Of a stretch of 64,000 nucleotides of DNA, positions 1 to 11,816 are shown in pieces (within the stretch, counting starts at the first letter, position 1; every line of letters starts with the position of its first letter). A program made the position numbers and the translations under genes. The notes below the pieces were generated by a model that ran no database searches, was not told the origin of the DNA, and saw nothing but the letters and a program-made list of their open reading frames with translations. Location: positions 94,239 through 158,238 of the forward strand of contig JANVCC010000123.1 in assembly GCA_025345505.1 (NCBI GenBank), written 5' to 3'. The DNA comes from Todiramphus chloris collaris (Eukaryota; Chordata; Aves; Coraciiformes; Alcedinidae).

Positions 1-250
1 GGGGCACTCTTGGTCCCATCAGGGCACACTTGGTCCCACTGGGGCACCTTTTGGTCCCATCAGGGCACACTTGGTCCCATGGGGGCACACTCGGTCCCAT
101 CGGGGCACCCTTTGGTCCCATCAGGGCACACTTGGTCCCACTGGGGCACCCTTCGGTCCCACTGGGGCACACTTGGTCCCATCAGGGCACACTCGGTCCC
201 ATCGGGGCACACTTGGTCCCTCGGGGGCACGCTCGGTCCCACTGGGGACA
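1..250. repeat. Minisatellite, about 20-21 bp unit, about 12 copies
   Basis: Direct tandem repeats of a unit close to GGGGCACACTTGGTCCCATC, with small substitutions and one-base length changes. The array begins at or before the window edge, so its true length is unknown. It keeps several frames open, which explains long but meaningless ORFs here. Confidence 0.93.
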
Positions 251-1735
251 AGCTCTTGCCCCCTCGATGCCCCCTGGCCGGTGCCATTCTCACGGAGGAG
301 CATCGCTGGGGTTTTGGTCTCCGGGCTCCATCCTCTGGGGCTGGCAAAGCACCCAGCACCCACCCCCAACCCCACCGGGTGACCCCCAACCCTCGGCAGC
401 CTCATCCCATCCTCCTCCTCCTCCTCCTCGGGGTGAGGAAGGGGCTCCCCCTCCCCTCCCCTCCCCTCCCCACCATCTGTCCCCCCTCGTCGCTTTGTCA
501 GCACGGGCTGGAATGTGGATTCATTTCGGGAGGAATGCACATCCCCACCTCCTCTCCTCGGCCTTCCTCCTCCTCCTCCTCCTCACCCCGGGGACCTCAG
601 CATCCAGCCGCCCCACTTTCGGGGGACAGCTCGGGGCGGGGGGGGGGACGTTGCCATTCTCAGGCTGCTATCGGCTGCTGACGGGGCTGATGCTGGCCAG
701 GCCTGGCCAGAGGGGCAAGTTTGAGCCAAGGGGCTGAGTGAACGCCGGCTCGGCGCCCGATGAAACGAATCGGAAGGGTTATTATTGTTATTAATTATTT
801 AATTTTTTTTTTATTACGGTGTTTGGATCCCTTGGAGTTTAGCCTTAAAAGGAAAGCGTCGCCTTCGGGCAGGGGAGGGGGCTGGGGGCTTCGCAGGGGA
901 GAAAGGCAGATAAACCTCGAGTCCTTATCGGTCCCTGGCTCCGAGCATCCCCGGGCGCTGGCACCGGGACGGCCGGGCTAAATCCGGCGCGTGGGCGAGC
1001 GGCGGGGCCCAGCCAGGCGGGCAAGCACCCAAGGGAGCGATGCTGAGCGCGCCCGTGGGTGCCAGGCCGTCGGTCCCTAGGGATGCTGCGGCCACCCGGG
1101 TCCCCGCATCCCTTTGCCCGGGTGACTCAGCCCTTTGCTTGGCATAAAGGAGCCCATTCTGCAGCGGGAGGCTGATTTATGCGGCTCTCCCCACGCCCGG
1201 CCGCACAACGGGGCGATTGAGCCCCCCCACCCAAGCTCCTCGCATCCCCTACCCCCCCCCCCGAAGCTCAGCACCCATTTGGGAGAAGGGGCAAAGCCAC
1301 GTCTGCCAGGGTCCCTGGTGTCCCCCGGGCTTGGGTGGCCACGCGGTGCCCCGTGGGCACCTTGCCCGCTCCGGGCAGGAAAAAGCGGCTGGATTTGCTG
1401 GCTCAGGGCTGAAGGTGCTGGCATGGGGAGGGGGGGGGTGGGCTGACGTCTGTCCCACTCCTGCCAACCAGCCCGGGAAGTGCCCGGCGGGTCCCCGAGT
1501 GGCATCTGCAGGGTCCTGAGGCTGGGGGAAGCATCACCCCAGGGACCCCCATCCCTGAGCCACTCTGGTGGTCGACCCCCAGATGCGTTTCGCTGGCTGA
1601 GAGCTGCCTGGAAAGGCAACCCCCCCACCCACCCACCCAGCCATGCCCTCGCCAGGGCTGCCCTCCCACCTTCCCCGAGCCACCCAGCTACGGGAATGAG
1701 GAGAACTGGGCTGCACTGGGTGGGGGGGATGAGGC
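251..1735. other. Intergenic sequence downstream of NES
   Basis: No gene is supported. The stretch holds CT-rich simple sequence (about 405-480), a short AT-rich patch (780-815) and GC-rich unique sequence. A block near 1,120-1,215 reads as less repetitive and contains TGACTCAGC, an AP-1/MAF-like site, but conservation cannot be judged from one sequence. Confidence 0.5.
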
Positions 1736-1741
1736 TTTATT
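1736..1741 (-). terminator. NES: Candidate NES poly(A) signal AATAAA
   Basis: TTTATT on the plus strand reads AATAAA in the NES direction, about 510 bp past the stop codon. It is the first canonical hexamer found downstream, giving a 3' UTR of about 0.5 kb. A second hexamer lies at 810-815. Confidence 0.5.
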
Positions 1742-2247
1742 AAATTAAAGTCAAGGCAGCGAATCCATCGGGTGGGTCAGCCCCGCGGGCATCATCGAGT
1801 CGGGGCTGGGGACCCCCGGGGTACCCTCACCCTGAGGTGTTGGGTGCAGCGCTGGGGGTGGGGGGGGTCCTCAGCCTCTAGCTGGGCTTCCTGGAGTGGA
1901 TTTGCTGTGGTGGAGGGGGGGTTGAAGATGGGAGATCGCAGGGAATGGGGAAACAAGGGGTTTAAATTAAATAAAGCCACGGCAACCCATCGGGGGAGGG
2001 GGGGCCACAAAATGAGGTTGGGGTCCCGGAGCGAGCATGCGAATTTTTTGGGGGTGGGGGGGGGGGGGGGGGAAACTGAGCTCGGTGGTTCTTCACTCTG
2101 AAAAGGGGTGCAAACCAACCCAAATCATCCACACAAACAGGTTAAACATCGCAAGAAGACGGAGAAGCGTTAGGTGGGTGGGCAAAGGGAGGCTGCTGGG
2201 GCATTGGCAGGGTGGGGGGTACCGGAGGGGTTCACCCCACCCCACCA

Positions 2248-5200
2248 TCACTCATCCTCCGAGGACCAGGGCTCCCGCTCGGCTCTCAGCCGGCACGCTG
2301 GCGGCTGCTCGGGTGCGAGGCACAGGACCTCGTCCCCCAAGGAGGAGGGCACGTGCCCGGCGTCACCTCCGCCGTGCTTGCCCCATGGGGTGGCATCGGC
2401 CAGCTTGGTGCCAGTGCCAGCTCCGGGAGCCGGGGGTTGCAGCGACGTCACCTCGCCGGGCTCCGAGCTCTCCGGCGGGAGGTCCTGGGCGGTGATGCCG
2501 TTCAGCACCTCCTCGGTGAATTCGGCCAGGTCCTCCAGGCTGGCCTCCCGGTGCAGCCCGTTCTCAGCCCGGATGGGACCCTCCGGCTCCGGTGCCACGT
2601 CCGCCGGCACCTCCTGGACTGTCGGTTCCTCCTCGCTGGACGAGGCGGGTGAGGAGTCTTCCCCGGCGTCCTGGGGGAGCTTGGTGCCACCGGGGTCTCG
2701 CTGCCCGCCCTCGGCCGCTCTCACCCCCATCACCAGCTCCTGGTTGAACTCCAGGGCTTGCTCGACTATTTCCAGAATATCCGAGTCCTTCATGGCTTCA
2801 TCGGGCAGCTCTGCAGAGGGATCGGCTGCCCCTGGGCTCTCTTTAATCATCTCTGGAGAACTCCCCTGCTCTGTCGTGGAGCTTGGCACAAGTGGGTCGG
2901 CCTCGGGGTGCTCCCTGTCCCCAGCCAGGGGAAGGCTGTCGCTGTCTGGTGCTTCCTCCTCCACAGACGGTTGCTCACCTGGCATCTGCTCATCCGACGT
3001 CTGCTCTGCTTGGTCAGGCAGTGGAGAAACCGGCATCTCCAGGGCCTGGAGCTCTGCTGGAGGGGCAGGCTTGGCCGAGTCATGGTGAGCCATGCCGGGT
3101 TGTTCCTCCTCCTCCTCCTCCTCCTGCTCAACCAGCCCCAGGTCGCAGCCCGGGAGCATTTCTGCTCTGCCAGCCTCGCTCTCCAGCTCCACCTTGGCAT
3201 CGAGCTCCTCAGTGGCTCCGGTGGCCAAGCCCTCTGGCTCCTCGCTGCCTTCTGCTAACGGCCCCACGGCCTCGGGGTAGCTGGGATCTGCCTCTGGCGC
3301 AGCTGGACCTTCCTCCAGCTCAACAGCAAAACCCCCAGTGTCATCCCCGTCCTCGTCCTTTGGCATCTCAGGTTCTTCTGTGGGCATCTTCATATCTTCA
3401 TCTGCTTCACTGGCCAACGCCTCAAAGTGCCCTTCGTCTTCTGGCACTGGAGATGCTTCTCCAGGAGCTTCCAGGTCACCTTTGCTGCCTTCGGTTGCTT
3501 CGACTTTAATTTCTTCAAAGTCCTCAGAGATCTCAGCTTCCTCCGAGCTGGACAACTCTTGGTTAGGAGCAGAGACCATGAAGTAGCCTTCCTCCTCCTC
3601 CTCAGCACCCTCTGCCGCAGGGGCTACCTCCATCCCCGCCTCCTCTTCGCTGCTCCCTGGCACGGTGGGAGTTGGTGGCTCATCCTTCTCTTCCAGCCAT
3701 CCTTCCTCCTCCAGGGCTATGCCGGGTGCAGGGGCTGTATCCGTGGTCTCCTCAGTCTCCGGAGGGTTTTGCCTGGGTGCATCCTCAGCCGGCATCTCCC
3801 CTTGGTAGAGGTGCAAGGGGGTGCTGTCCGGCAGCGTGTCCTCCAGCTCCACTCTCCTGCCCGTCCCCGCTGCCTGCTCCAGCTCCCCCGAGCCCCCCGT
3901 GTCCTCCTCCACCGACTCGATGCTCTCCGTGCCATCTCCCGGTGCCTGCTGAAGTGCAGCGGGGTCGGTGCTGCTGCTTTCCTCTGCCTGCCCCAGCTCT
4001 GAGCTGAGCTCGTCCTCAGCATCCTCATCCCGCACCTCCCATGGATCCTCCAGAGCCTGTGCCAGCTCCTGGCTGTCTCCGTGCCCGGGGCCATCTGCGG
4101 GTGCCTGGGCAGGTTGCCCCGTGCTGCCCTCCTGCTCCTCCCGTGCCAGCTCCGGGGTCAGCTCAGCCTCCAGCACTGGCTGCTGCTGGCTCATCCCCTG
4201 GCTCTTGGCATCTTCTTCATTATCTCCCTGGGTTCCTTCCAGCTCTGCCGGCCCCGGGCCACCTCCTCCTTCACTTCCCAGCCCTCCTGCACTTGTCAGG
4301 GCGTCATCTGCCCAGGCTGGCTCTTCTGTCCCCAGAGCCCCCTCTGTGTCCTCTGCTGTCACCTCCCAGTCGTCTGGACAGGGCTTGTGGCCGTTGCCTT
4401 CATCCCTCCCACCCCAGGGCTCCTCTGCTGGCTCTGGCTCCTCCTGCTCCCACTCCTCTTCTGCAAAGCCACTTGGCTGCAGGTTCCCAGGCTCCTCCTG
4501 GGCTCCTCTCTCCTGCTCAGGGGTTTCAGGTCCTGCAGCCTCTCCCACCCAGGGCTCTTCTACCAGCACCTCCCCACCGGCCTCTCCCTCTTCTTCCTCA
4601 CCATCTTTAGCTCTGCCTGGGTCCTTCGCTCCCATGGCATCTTCTTCAGGCTCTGGTGGAGCCTCTTCTGCTGGGATGGACTCGGGGATGCTCGAGGGCT
4701 CCTGCTCTAGGTATGTCTCTTGCTCCAGGCACACATCCTGCTCTGGGCACACATCCTGCTCTGGGCACATCTCCTGCTCCGGGCACATCTCCTGCTCTGG
4801 GCACTCCTCCTGCTCCGGGCACACCTCCTGCTCCGGGCACACATCCTGCTCCGGGAACATCTCCTGCTCTCTTTCCTCCCCTGCAGCCAGATCCGTCTTG
4901 CACACAGGCATTTCCTGACGCTCCAATTTTTCCTGCTCTCCATCAACAAGGTCCTCATCCAGGTGACTTTCCGTGGGCAGAGCCGGGTGGCTTTCCGCGA
5001 GGACAGAACGAGCAGCTTCGACTTCCCTCTGTGGGGATTCCTCGTCTCCTGCAGCCATTCCTTCATCCTGGAAGCCACCCTTGTCCTCTGTGCAGGGGCT
5101 GCTGACTCCCCTCTCCTCCTCATCCTCTGAGGGCTGTGATGCCTCTGTGCCTGGGGCGTCCACATCCTCCTTCCCTTGCTCTGGCTCTTCCCAGTTGGTC

Positions 5201-6119
5201 TCTGGCTCTTCCCAGTTGGTCTCTGTCTGGCCAGAGCCACTGGTGTCCTCTTCCTGGGCCACTGCTTCTGCTTCCCTTGGGCTCAGCACTGGGGGCATCT
5301 CCTCCTCCCACTCTCCCATCTCTTCCCGACTCCCCACGGCACTAAGGGAAGGAGCCGTGCCACAGAGGGGTGGTCCCAGCCCTTGGGTGATGGCTTCCCC
5401 AACCATCTCCTCTTCTTCAGGGGCTTCCCCATCCCTGGCACCCTCAGAGAGGTCCTGCCCTTCCCCGGCCCCTTCTGCAGCAGCCTCCATGGGGGGGATG
5501 GAGCTGGGGGCCTGGGGGGCCCAGGCAGCACCGAGCGTGGGCTCTTCTTTGGGCTGAGCATCGTCCTTCATTTCCTTGAGAGCATCCTCCAGTGCCTCGC
5601 TGACCAGCTGGGCCGGGTACCGCAGGCTGCCGGCGGGCACCGTTCCCAGGGCATCGATGCCATGGTGGGCATGGGTCTGCGCTGTGGCTCCGGGTGGAGG
5701 ATGCTCCTTCCCCATGCTCATCTCCCCCTCATCTCCCCCCGGCCAGGCAGGACCTTCTCCCTGCGGGCTCCCCAGCTCTGGGAGCACAGGGCTGGGGGGC
5801 TCTGGGGAGAGAGAAGGGGCAGCTTTACTGGGCTGTGAGTGGCTTGGCGTGGGGCAGCTGGGGGCACCCAGTGCCCTGGAGGTGCCGGCACCCTGAGGTG
5901 CCGTGCCATGGAGGACCGAGCTGATTTTCCGGAGCTCCCTGGTGCTGGAACTCTGGCTTTTGGGTGTTAGGGCATCACTTTGGGCTTTTGCTGGCTGCCC
6001 CCTCCCCTCTGCCCTGGGGAAGATGGAGGGGCTGGCGCGGTGGTCCCGGGGCAGCAGCCTCCTGGTTTCGGTGCTCGCCGCTGCCAGTTTGCTGCCTCCG
6101 CTCACCTCCAGCTTCAGAT
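2248..6119 (-). CDS. NES: NES exon 4: acidic tail and stop
   Basis: A 3,872-bp terminal exon encoding the tail from Asp-338, with the TGA stop at 2,248-2,250. The sequence is rich in Glu, Pro, Ala and Gly. A short tandem pair (NWEEPE twice, coding 21-bp repeats near 5,190-5,225) and an 18-bp coding array at 4,699-4,860 show slippage-driven growth. Confidence 0.95.
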
Positions 6120-9100
6120 CTGCAAAGAGCCAGGGCGAGGGCGGTGAGCGGCCAGAGAAGTTGCTCATGCGGGTCCCTCATCCCTCCTCTGCCTCCTGGG
6201 TGCCTCTGGCTGCCCCTTCTCCTATTTTTAAACAGCCCCTTCAAGGGCAAGTGGGAAATTCCTCCCTCGAGTGCGGCCGGTGGTCCCGGGGGATTCGGCA
6301 CCGTGCCCGGGGATGATGCTCAGCCCGGCTGTGCCCGCTGCCGGGGGAAGTGTGACCGTGGCAGGCTTCCCTTGTTGGGTTTTTGGAGGAAAAAAAGGAA
6401 ATGCTCAACTTGTTACAGCATCCCACAGGCCCGCTGGGCAGACGGAGCCGCTCCCGCCCTCCCCGTGCAAGGGGGGGGGTGAAAAAAACCGTGGCAAAGA
6501 AGCTGATAAGCCCTTATCTGCCTCTCGGCGGGTAGAACCCTGTGCCAGGAGCCCCCCCTCTCTGTTCTCACCTTCCTATCGCGGCCGAGTAACCGCTGCC
6601 AGGAAAATGCTCCTGTCTATATCGAGCCTCAAGCCCCCCCCAAAACCCCCCGGGGTGACGTGGTGGCAGTGCCAGGGCCGGTGCCAAGGCTGGAGTGGGT
6701 GCTTTCTTACCTCGCAAGCCGTTGGCCACCTTGTATTCGCCAGCTGGCATTTGCAAGCGGGTGCTCTCTGCTTCCAGCAGCGTCCTGCGAGGAGAGGAGC
6801 GTGGTGGGTGCTGTAGGGTGGGTGCTATAGGGTGGGTGCTATAGGGTGGGTGTCTGCACCACGGTGAGAGCCGAGCGGCTCTCTATGGCGGGTGCTTTGC
6901 GGGTAAACTGAGGCACAAAGGGACGAGGGATGCTTATGCCACCCTATCCCTGCTCAGAGCGGGGACTGGGAGGGGGTGGAGGGGGGGGGTCACCAGAGCA
7001 GCACCCCCCCCTTGCTCCTGCCTCCTTTCCCATCCCCCCATGCCCGGGATTAGTGTCCGTGCCGGGTGACATCATGCTCTGCCGGGGAGGCCCCTCGCCT
7101 GCCTCGGCCGAGGACAGCCCCTATTCTCATGCTAATTGTCCCCCCAGTCCCCTGGCAGCCTGCCTTTGTCTGGGGCCATCTTGGAAGGGCTGGAATTGGG
7201 GCGCGGGGCTGCCAGGGGACCCACCTTGTGCCCAAGACCTTCCTTGTGCCCTAACCCCCCCCCCACCCTGCCATGCCATGCCCACCGGGGTGCAGGATTC
7301 ATCCCCAGGTCCCTGCACAGGGGGTGTGAGGGGGAAGGGGGTCCTGTCCCCATGGAGGACCTCACCTGTAGGTTGCCACTTCCAGGCTGAGGGACATCTT
7401 GAGGTGCATGAGCTGCTGCCGGTCCTCCAGCACCTGAGCGATCTGCACCCGCAGGCTTTGCTTCTCCTGCTCCAGGGCCTCCATCGCCAGCTGTGGGTAC
7501 CATGGGGTGGGGGGTGGGGGGTGGCAGGGGTGGCAGGGACACCTCAACCCTGCCTTGAGCCCTCCCTGTCCCTGCCGGGCATGGGACCAAGCGGGAGAGA
7601 AGGGTCCTGGGCACTGCAGTTTAACACGGAGGGGCTAAGGATGGGGAGAAGGGGGGGGAGAGGAGAGGAGTGGGGCTGAAAAGTGAGGGGGGGGGAAAGG
7701 CTGGGGGTGGTGGTGGGGGTGTCGGGGCTGCAGGACACAAGCGTGGGAAAGAAGCATCTTTCGGGTGAGCGACCAAGGCTGCGGCACCTTCCGCTCAGCA
7801 GCACCCATGGCCCACCCCTGGACCCAGAACAAAGAGGGACCCTTCCCCGGGTGGCCTCCAGATTGTCCCTGGTATTCCCACCCTCCCGTCCCCTCCGCCT
7901 CCCGCTGCTGAATCGCTTTAGCAGCTGTTGGGTTGCAGCTGCAGCGAAGTCGGTGGGAGTTTATCCTCCCCACGACCCCTCCCCGCTGCCTGCACCTCGC
8001 TGCCTGCACCCAGCACTGGGGAAGGGGAGGAGGGGAAGGGTGGGCAGCGGGCAGGAGATGCTGTTCCCCAGAGATCTTGGCTCTGGAGCTCAACAGGACA
8101 TGGAGAAGCGGCCCAGGGAGAGGTCCCGGTGTCTGGGTGCTGCTCATCTGCAGCAGGATGGCCCCGGGTCCCTGATGTGATGGGGACAAGGATGGCCCCA
8201 AGTTGCTCTGCTCTTCCTCCCACCCTCCCCGGCTTCATCTCTATCTGCAGCTCATCCAAGGCCACCGTCCCTCCCCACCCCGGGGTTTGCTCCTTCCCTC
8301 CTGCCTCCTCCAACCCATCTCTCCGTCCCTTTGCAGGGGTTGGGCGCCCTGAGCAACCCCCAAAGCCCCCACAGCACCTCGCTCTGCCCCCCTCCCCAGG
8401 GGACCGGGCCCCTTCCCACCTCCTCCACCAACCTGGAACTTCTCTGCCTCTCCGCGCTGCTCCTGCCACTGCCGGGCCAGGTTCTCCTCCAGCATCTCCT
8501 TCCTGACTTTGAGCCCTGCCAGGTCCTTCTCCAGGTGCTGCAGCTGCATCTGGCTCTGCTGGTTGTCCTCCACTGCCTTCCAGAGGTTCTCCTTGGCCTG
8601 GCAGAGGGAACCCTCCAGCTGCGACACCTCAGTCTTGTAGGTCTCCACTGCCCCTTTCCAGATCTCCGAGAGCCTCTTGGAATAGTCCTCCACTTCCACC
8701 GGCTGGAAAGCCACCGGAGCGCAGCGGAAGCTCTCCAAGCTCTGGGAGAAGCTCGCGATCTCCTGGTCCAGCCCCGCTTTCTCCTCCTCGTGCACCTCCA
8801 GCAAGGCTTCCACCTCCTTCTCCAGCTGCACGGCTCTCTCCTTCAGCCAGATCTGTGCCCTCCTCTCCTCCTCCAGCTCCTTCCTGCTCAAGGACAGCTG
8901 CTTCTTGGCTTCTTCTCGGGCTGCCTGCTCCTTCTGGCACCTGCTTTTCACCTGCTCCACCTCCTCGTAGAGGTTGTCCCTGGCCAGCTCGGCCGTGCAC
9001 TTCTCTCGGAAGGCGAGGTCCAGAGCATCCCGCAGGGCTCGCAGCTCCTCCTCGTACTTGGCCCGCCAGGAATCCCCGGCGGGGCTGCTCTTGGCGCTCT

Positions 9101-9245
9101 GGATTTCGGCTCGCAGCACCTCGTTCTCCTCCTCCAGGAACTTCACGCGGGCCAGATACGCCTCCAACCTCTTGTTGAGGTCCCACATCTGCAGCGATTC
9201 CTCGCCCAGGGCTCTCGCCCCAGCGAAACTTTCCGTGCTCAGCAT
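2248..9245 (-). CDS. NES: Nestin (avian transitin), type VI intermediate filament protein, 4 exons, 1,627 aa
   Basis: Cytoplasmic intermediate filament protein of neural and muscle progenitors, which co-assembles with vimentin-type partners. A short head is followed at about residue 18 by coil 1A (EESLQMWDLNKRLEAYLARV) and the alpha-helical rod. The rod ends in the family signature ATYRTLLEAES (residues 310-320). A very long acidic Glu-rich tail starts at about 338. Tail landmarks shared with mammalian nestin are LPDSTPL and the C-terminal WSSEDE, like human WSSGED. All three introns have GT-AG ends and preserve phase, and the one-giant-last-exon layout is typical of NES. The start is the first ATG before the coil and has A at -3. 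The tail is shorter and differently repeated than that of mammals, as expected for this fast-evolving region. It includes a cysteine hexapeptide array. The adjacent BCAN supports orthology. Confidence 0.95.
4699..4860 (-). repeat. NES: Coding 18-bp tandem array in NES: nine hexapeptides of type xCPEQ(E/D)
   Basis: Exactly nine 18-bp units (162 bp) encode residues about 758-811. The central seven carry Cys at position 2 of the unit (VCPEQE, ECPEQE, MCPEQD). The two edge units have Phe or Tyr there. The surrounding tail is very poor in cysteine. Confidence 0.93.
6120..6710 (-). other. NES: NES intron 3
   Basis: No coding content. At 6,505-6,518 an inverted pair of GATA sites (GATAAG then CTTATC) forms a near-palindrome. 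Confidence 0.8.
6711..6784 (-). CDS. NES: NES exon 3: rod terminus
   Basis: 74 bp that complete Arg-313 and encode TLLEAESTRLQMPAG through NGLR, ending in phase 1. This is the intermediate filament helix-termination motif. Acceptor is CTCGCAG, donor is CGAG|GTAAGA. Confidence 0.9.
6808..6862. repeat. Short tandem repeat in NES intron 2
   Basis: About four imperfect copies of a 16-17-bp unit, GGGTGGGTGCTATA, just 5' of exon 3 on the plus strand (inside intron 2). Confidence 0.75.
7100..7190 (-). promoter_or_regulatory. NES: Candidate NES second-intron neural enhancer core (POU plus SOX sites)
   Basis: Seen: ATGCTAAT at 7,129-7,136 (POU) overlapping a TAATTG homeodomain core, and CCTTTGT at 7,163-7,169 (SOX on the NES strand: ACAAAGG), 26 bp apart, in NES intron 2. 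Known: the mammalian NES second intron holds the neural-progenitor enhancer driven by SOX and POU factors. Inference: this is its avian counterpart. The whole intron spans 6,785-7,365. Confidence 0.7.
7366..7490 (-). CDS. NES: NES exon 2: coil 2 segment
   Basis: 125 bp beginning LAMEALEQEKQSL and ending ATY plus two bases of an Arg codon. It closely matches the mammalian segment AVEALEQEKQGL through LEVATYR. Acceptor is CCCACAG, donor is CAG|GTGAGG. Confidence 0.93.
7491..8432 (-). other. NES: NES intron 1
   Basis: 942 bp, GC-rich, no coding signal beyond shadow frames and no repeat element recognised. Confidence 0.8.
8433..9245 (-). CDS. NES: NES exon 1: head and most of the rod
   Basis: Encodes residues 1-271 and ends at phase 0 (AGTTCCAG then GT). 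It contains coils 1A, 1B and most of coil 2, with a strong heptad pattern and no proline-rich interruption except near VEVEDYSKRL. Confidence 0.93.
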
Positions 9246-9480
9246 CCTGCGCTGCCGGAGGATGCCGGGGCTCTGCTGCCGGCAGGACCGGGGAACGTCG
9301 GGGAGGATGCCGGGGCTCTGGAGGAGAGGGAAAGCAGGGAGGAAAGCGAGTGGCTGGGAGCGAGAGGAGCGCAGCTATTCATACTCCACGCCGGGAGAGT
9401 GGGAGGCCCCTGAGACCCGGACCAGCAGCCGGGTTTAACTCTTCCGCAGCCGGGTTGGCTCCAGCCCACGTGGGGCTCGA
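9246..9480 (-). promoter_or_regulatory. NES: NES 5' UTR and proximal promoter region
   Basis: Immediately upstream of the NES ATG. A 16-bp block, GGATGCCGGGGCTCTG, occurs twice about 46 bp apart (near 9,258 and 9,304). A weak TATA-like AT stretch (ATTCATAC on plus) lies at about 9,372-9,381. The transcription start is not determined. Confidence 0.35.
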
Positions 9481-11816
9481 CGGTGGGTTGAGCCCAGCTC
9501 CGGGCAACTCCGCCGCGATTTCTCAGCTCCGGGGAAGGTCAAGGTGCTTCTAAGCACTTTGGGAAGGTGGTTGAGGGGTTGGATGCTCCTCCTCGGAATG
9601 GATCGGCTGGGAAAAACTCCTCCCCGTCCCCCCCCATCAAAGCCCGAGTGCCACGGGGCTGCCGTGGAGGTGGGGAGGCATCCGAGGGAGGCTCGGCTGC
9701 GGGCATCCCTTCGCCACGGCTCCGAAACCTGCGTCCAGGGGAGCCCGGATGGGGGGTTCAACGAGGGTCTCAGGGTCCTGGGGAGGTGACAGCCTCGCTG
9801 GGGGCATCGGTGCCTCTCGGTGGCTGGGGAAGTTTTGGGCTCAGAACAAATCGCGGCTGAGCTGGTGCCCTGGATGCACCCACGCTGTGCCAGGAGAGCC
9901 ACCCCGGGGGGCACGTCGAGGGGGTACGGGCCACCACCCCAGCCCAATCCCCCTTTCCCCGAGGCGCTACATCCAGCTGCGGCCAGCTGCAATCTCCTCT
10001 CTTTCCAGATGTGCGCGGCGAGAGGCACCGAGCCGGGAGCTCGCCGGGGGGGCTCACGGCGGCCGCCGCTTTTGCCGGGGGGCTCTGGAACTTGGCAAGC
10101 TCCCGGCTCAACATTTGGTTTCGTTCACAGCTTTCCCTGCGCGGCCGAGCCGTCACGGTGGGGTTATGAATCGCTTCGCGGGGAGCGGTTGGGGATTATC
10201 ATTTTTTTTTGTTTTTCTCTCTTCTTCTTCTTCTTCTTTCTTTTTTTTTTTTTCCCCTCCCCCAGATGATTATCCCCCCTGGCAAGGGGAGGAGGTTTGA
10301 AAACTCAAACTCGGGAGGTTTCTGTGAACAAAAGGAAGCGGGGAAAATATCATTTGGGGAGAGATTTGTTGGCAGCTTTTCCCTCCCAGCTCTGCCTCTC
10401 CTGAGAGACGGTGGGTTTCCCACTCTGGTCCCTGCTCTGTCCTCACCAGAGCGAGGAGGAAAAGAGAAAATGTCCCTTCCCGAGCTGTCCCACTGGGCAA
10501 GCTCCTCCGGAAAGACAAGCAACAGTCCCCTCTGCTGGCAAAGGCCACCCAGAGCCACCGCTGAGCTCCTCCCAGCCTTTCACCACCCATGGGATCATCT
10601 GGGAGCAGCAAGCAGGGAGCTGTGGCTTGTCCCCCGGGTGCTGTCACATCCCATCTCAGTGCCTGGCCAGTGGGGAGGGGGAGATGCCCCAGCTTGGGGG
10701 TCCCCGAAGGCATCGGTTTCCCAGCTCATCTCCGGCCAGACATCCTGTCTGGCTCCCAGGCCCCAGCTCTGCTTTGCCTCCCGCAGCCAAGATTGAAATG
10801 CCATTAAAGCAGCGCAGGGAGCTCTGAGGTCGCGTCATTCATCTCCAGAGCCCCGGAGCTGCAGGCAGCGGGGTGATGGAGCCTTGCCCTGTGCCTTCAG
10901 CCTCCTCCTCCTCCTCGTTTCCATAGCACAGCTACTCCAGAGCTGGCCGCCTCCACTGCCTGGCTGCTCAGTTCCCAGTTTCCTCCTCTCGTTGGGTGCC
11001 CGTGGGGTGGCCGGGTGCCCAGGTCACCCAGTATTGGTGCCTGCCGCAAGGCGGCCCTCGGTGCCCGCGGGAAGTGCCCAGAAAAGGGGGTGTTTACTTC
11101 CTCCCTGGCCTCGCTCCCCTCTTCTTCCTTGTGCCTTTGCTTTGGCTTTCCCCATTGTACCCTCAGCCAGCACTGGGGCTCGGTGGGTCAAACCCTGCAG
11201 CCCAGGGAGGACGTGAGATCCCCAGGGGAGGGGGTTCCCAGTGCTTCCCTGCCTGGGGAGGCTGGGGGCAGAGCTGGGTGGGGGTGGGCACCCCAGGGTG
11301 GGGATGTCTGTGTACCCCTTCATTCTACGGAGTGCTTGGGCTTGGGAGTCACTTGGGATGGGGACATCCATGTCCCTGAGGGATGCTCAGGGTCAGGATC
11401 CCCTGGGATGGGGATGTCTGCGGCCACTGGGTGCTCAGAGGTGGACATTTAGCAGCAGCAGAAGTTTGTGGGGGTGGGAGGTTCGAGGCTGTCACAGCCC
11501 CCGGCAGCCTGTGTCACCCCAGGGTGGGGGCCCAGAGGCACCCAGTGAGCTTGGCACGGGGTGAGCGGCAGGAGCTGCTACGTGACTCCAAGCAGGGCTG
11601 GAGGGGGAAGGAGGAGGAGGAGGCGGAGGAAGCACAGCTGGGCATCGGGGCCCTTCCAGCCTGGATGCAGCTGGGAGCTGCCTGCAGCTGAGGGATGCAG
11701 TTGTGGGATGGGGTCCCTGTGAGGCCAGACCCCTTCCAATGCTGAGCTGGGGCAATAGGGAGGGCTGGGAGGCCTCTGATGTCTCCGGGGCTGCAGGCAG
11801 GGATGGAGACCCTGAC
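9481..11816. other. Intergenic sequence upstream of NES
   Basis: No gene supported. It contains a T-rich/CTT simple tract at about 10,200-10,260 and loosely repeated GGGATGGGGATGTCTG blocks at about 11,270-11,430. The open frames are GC-driven. Confidence 0.5.

Noticed and set aside
1..740. Several overlapping open frames up to 235 codons
   Set aside because: They are translations of the 20-21-bp minisatellite and CT-rich DNA.
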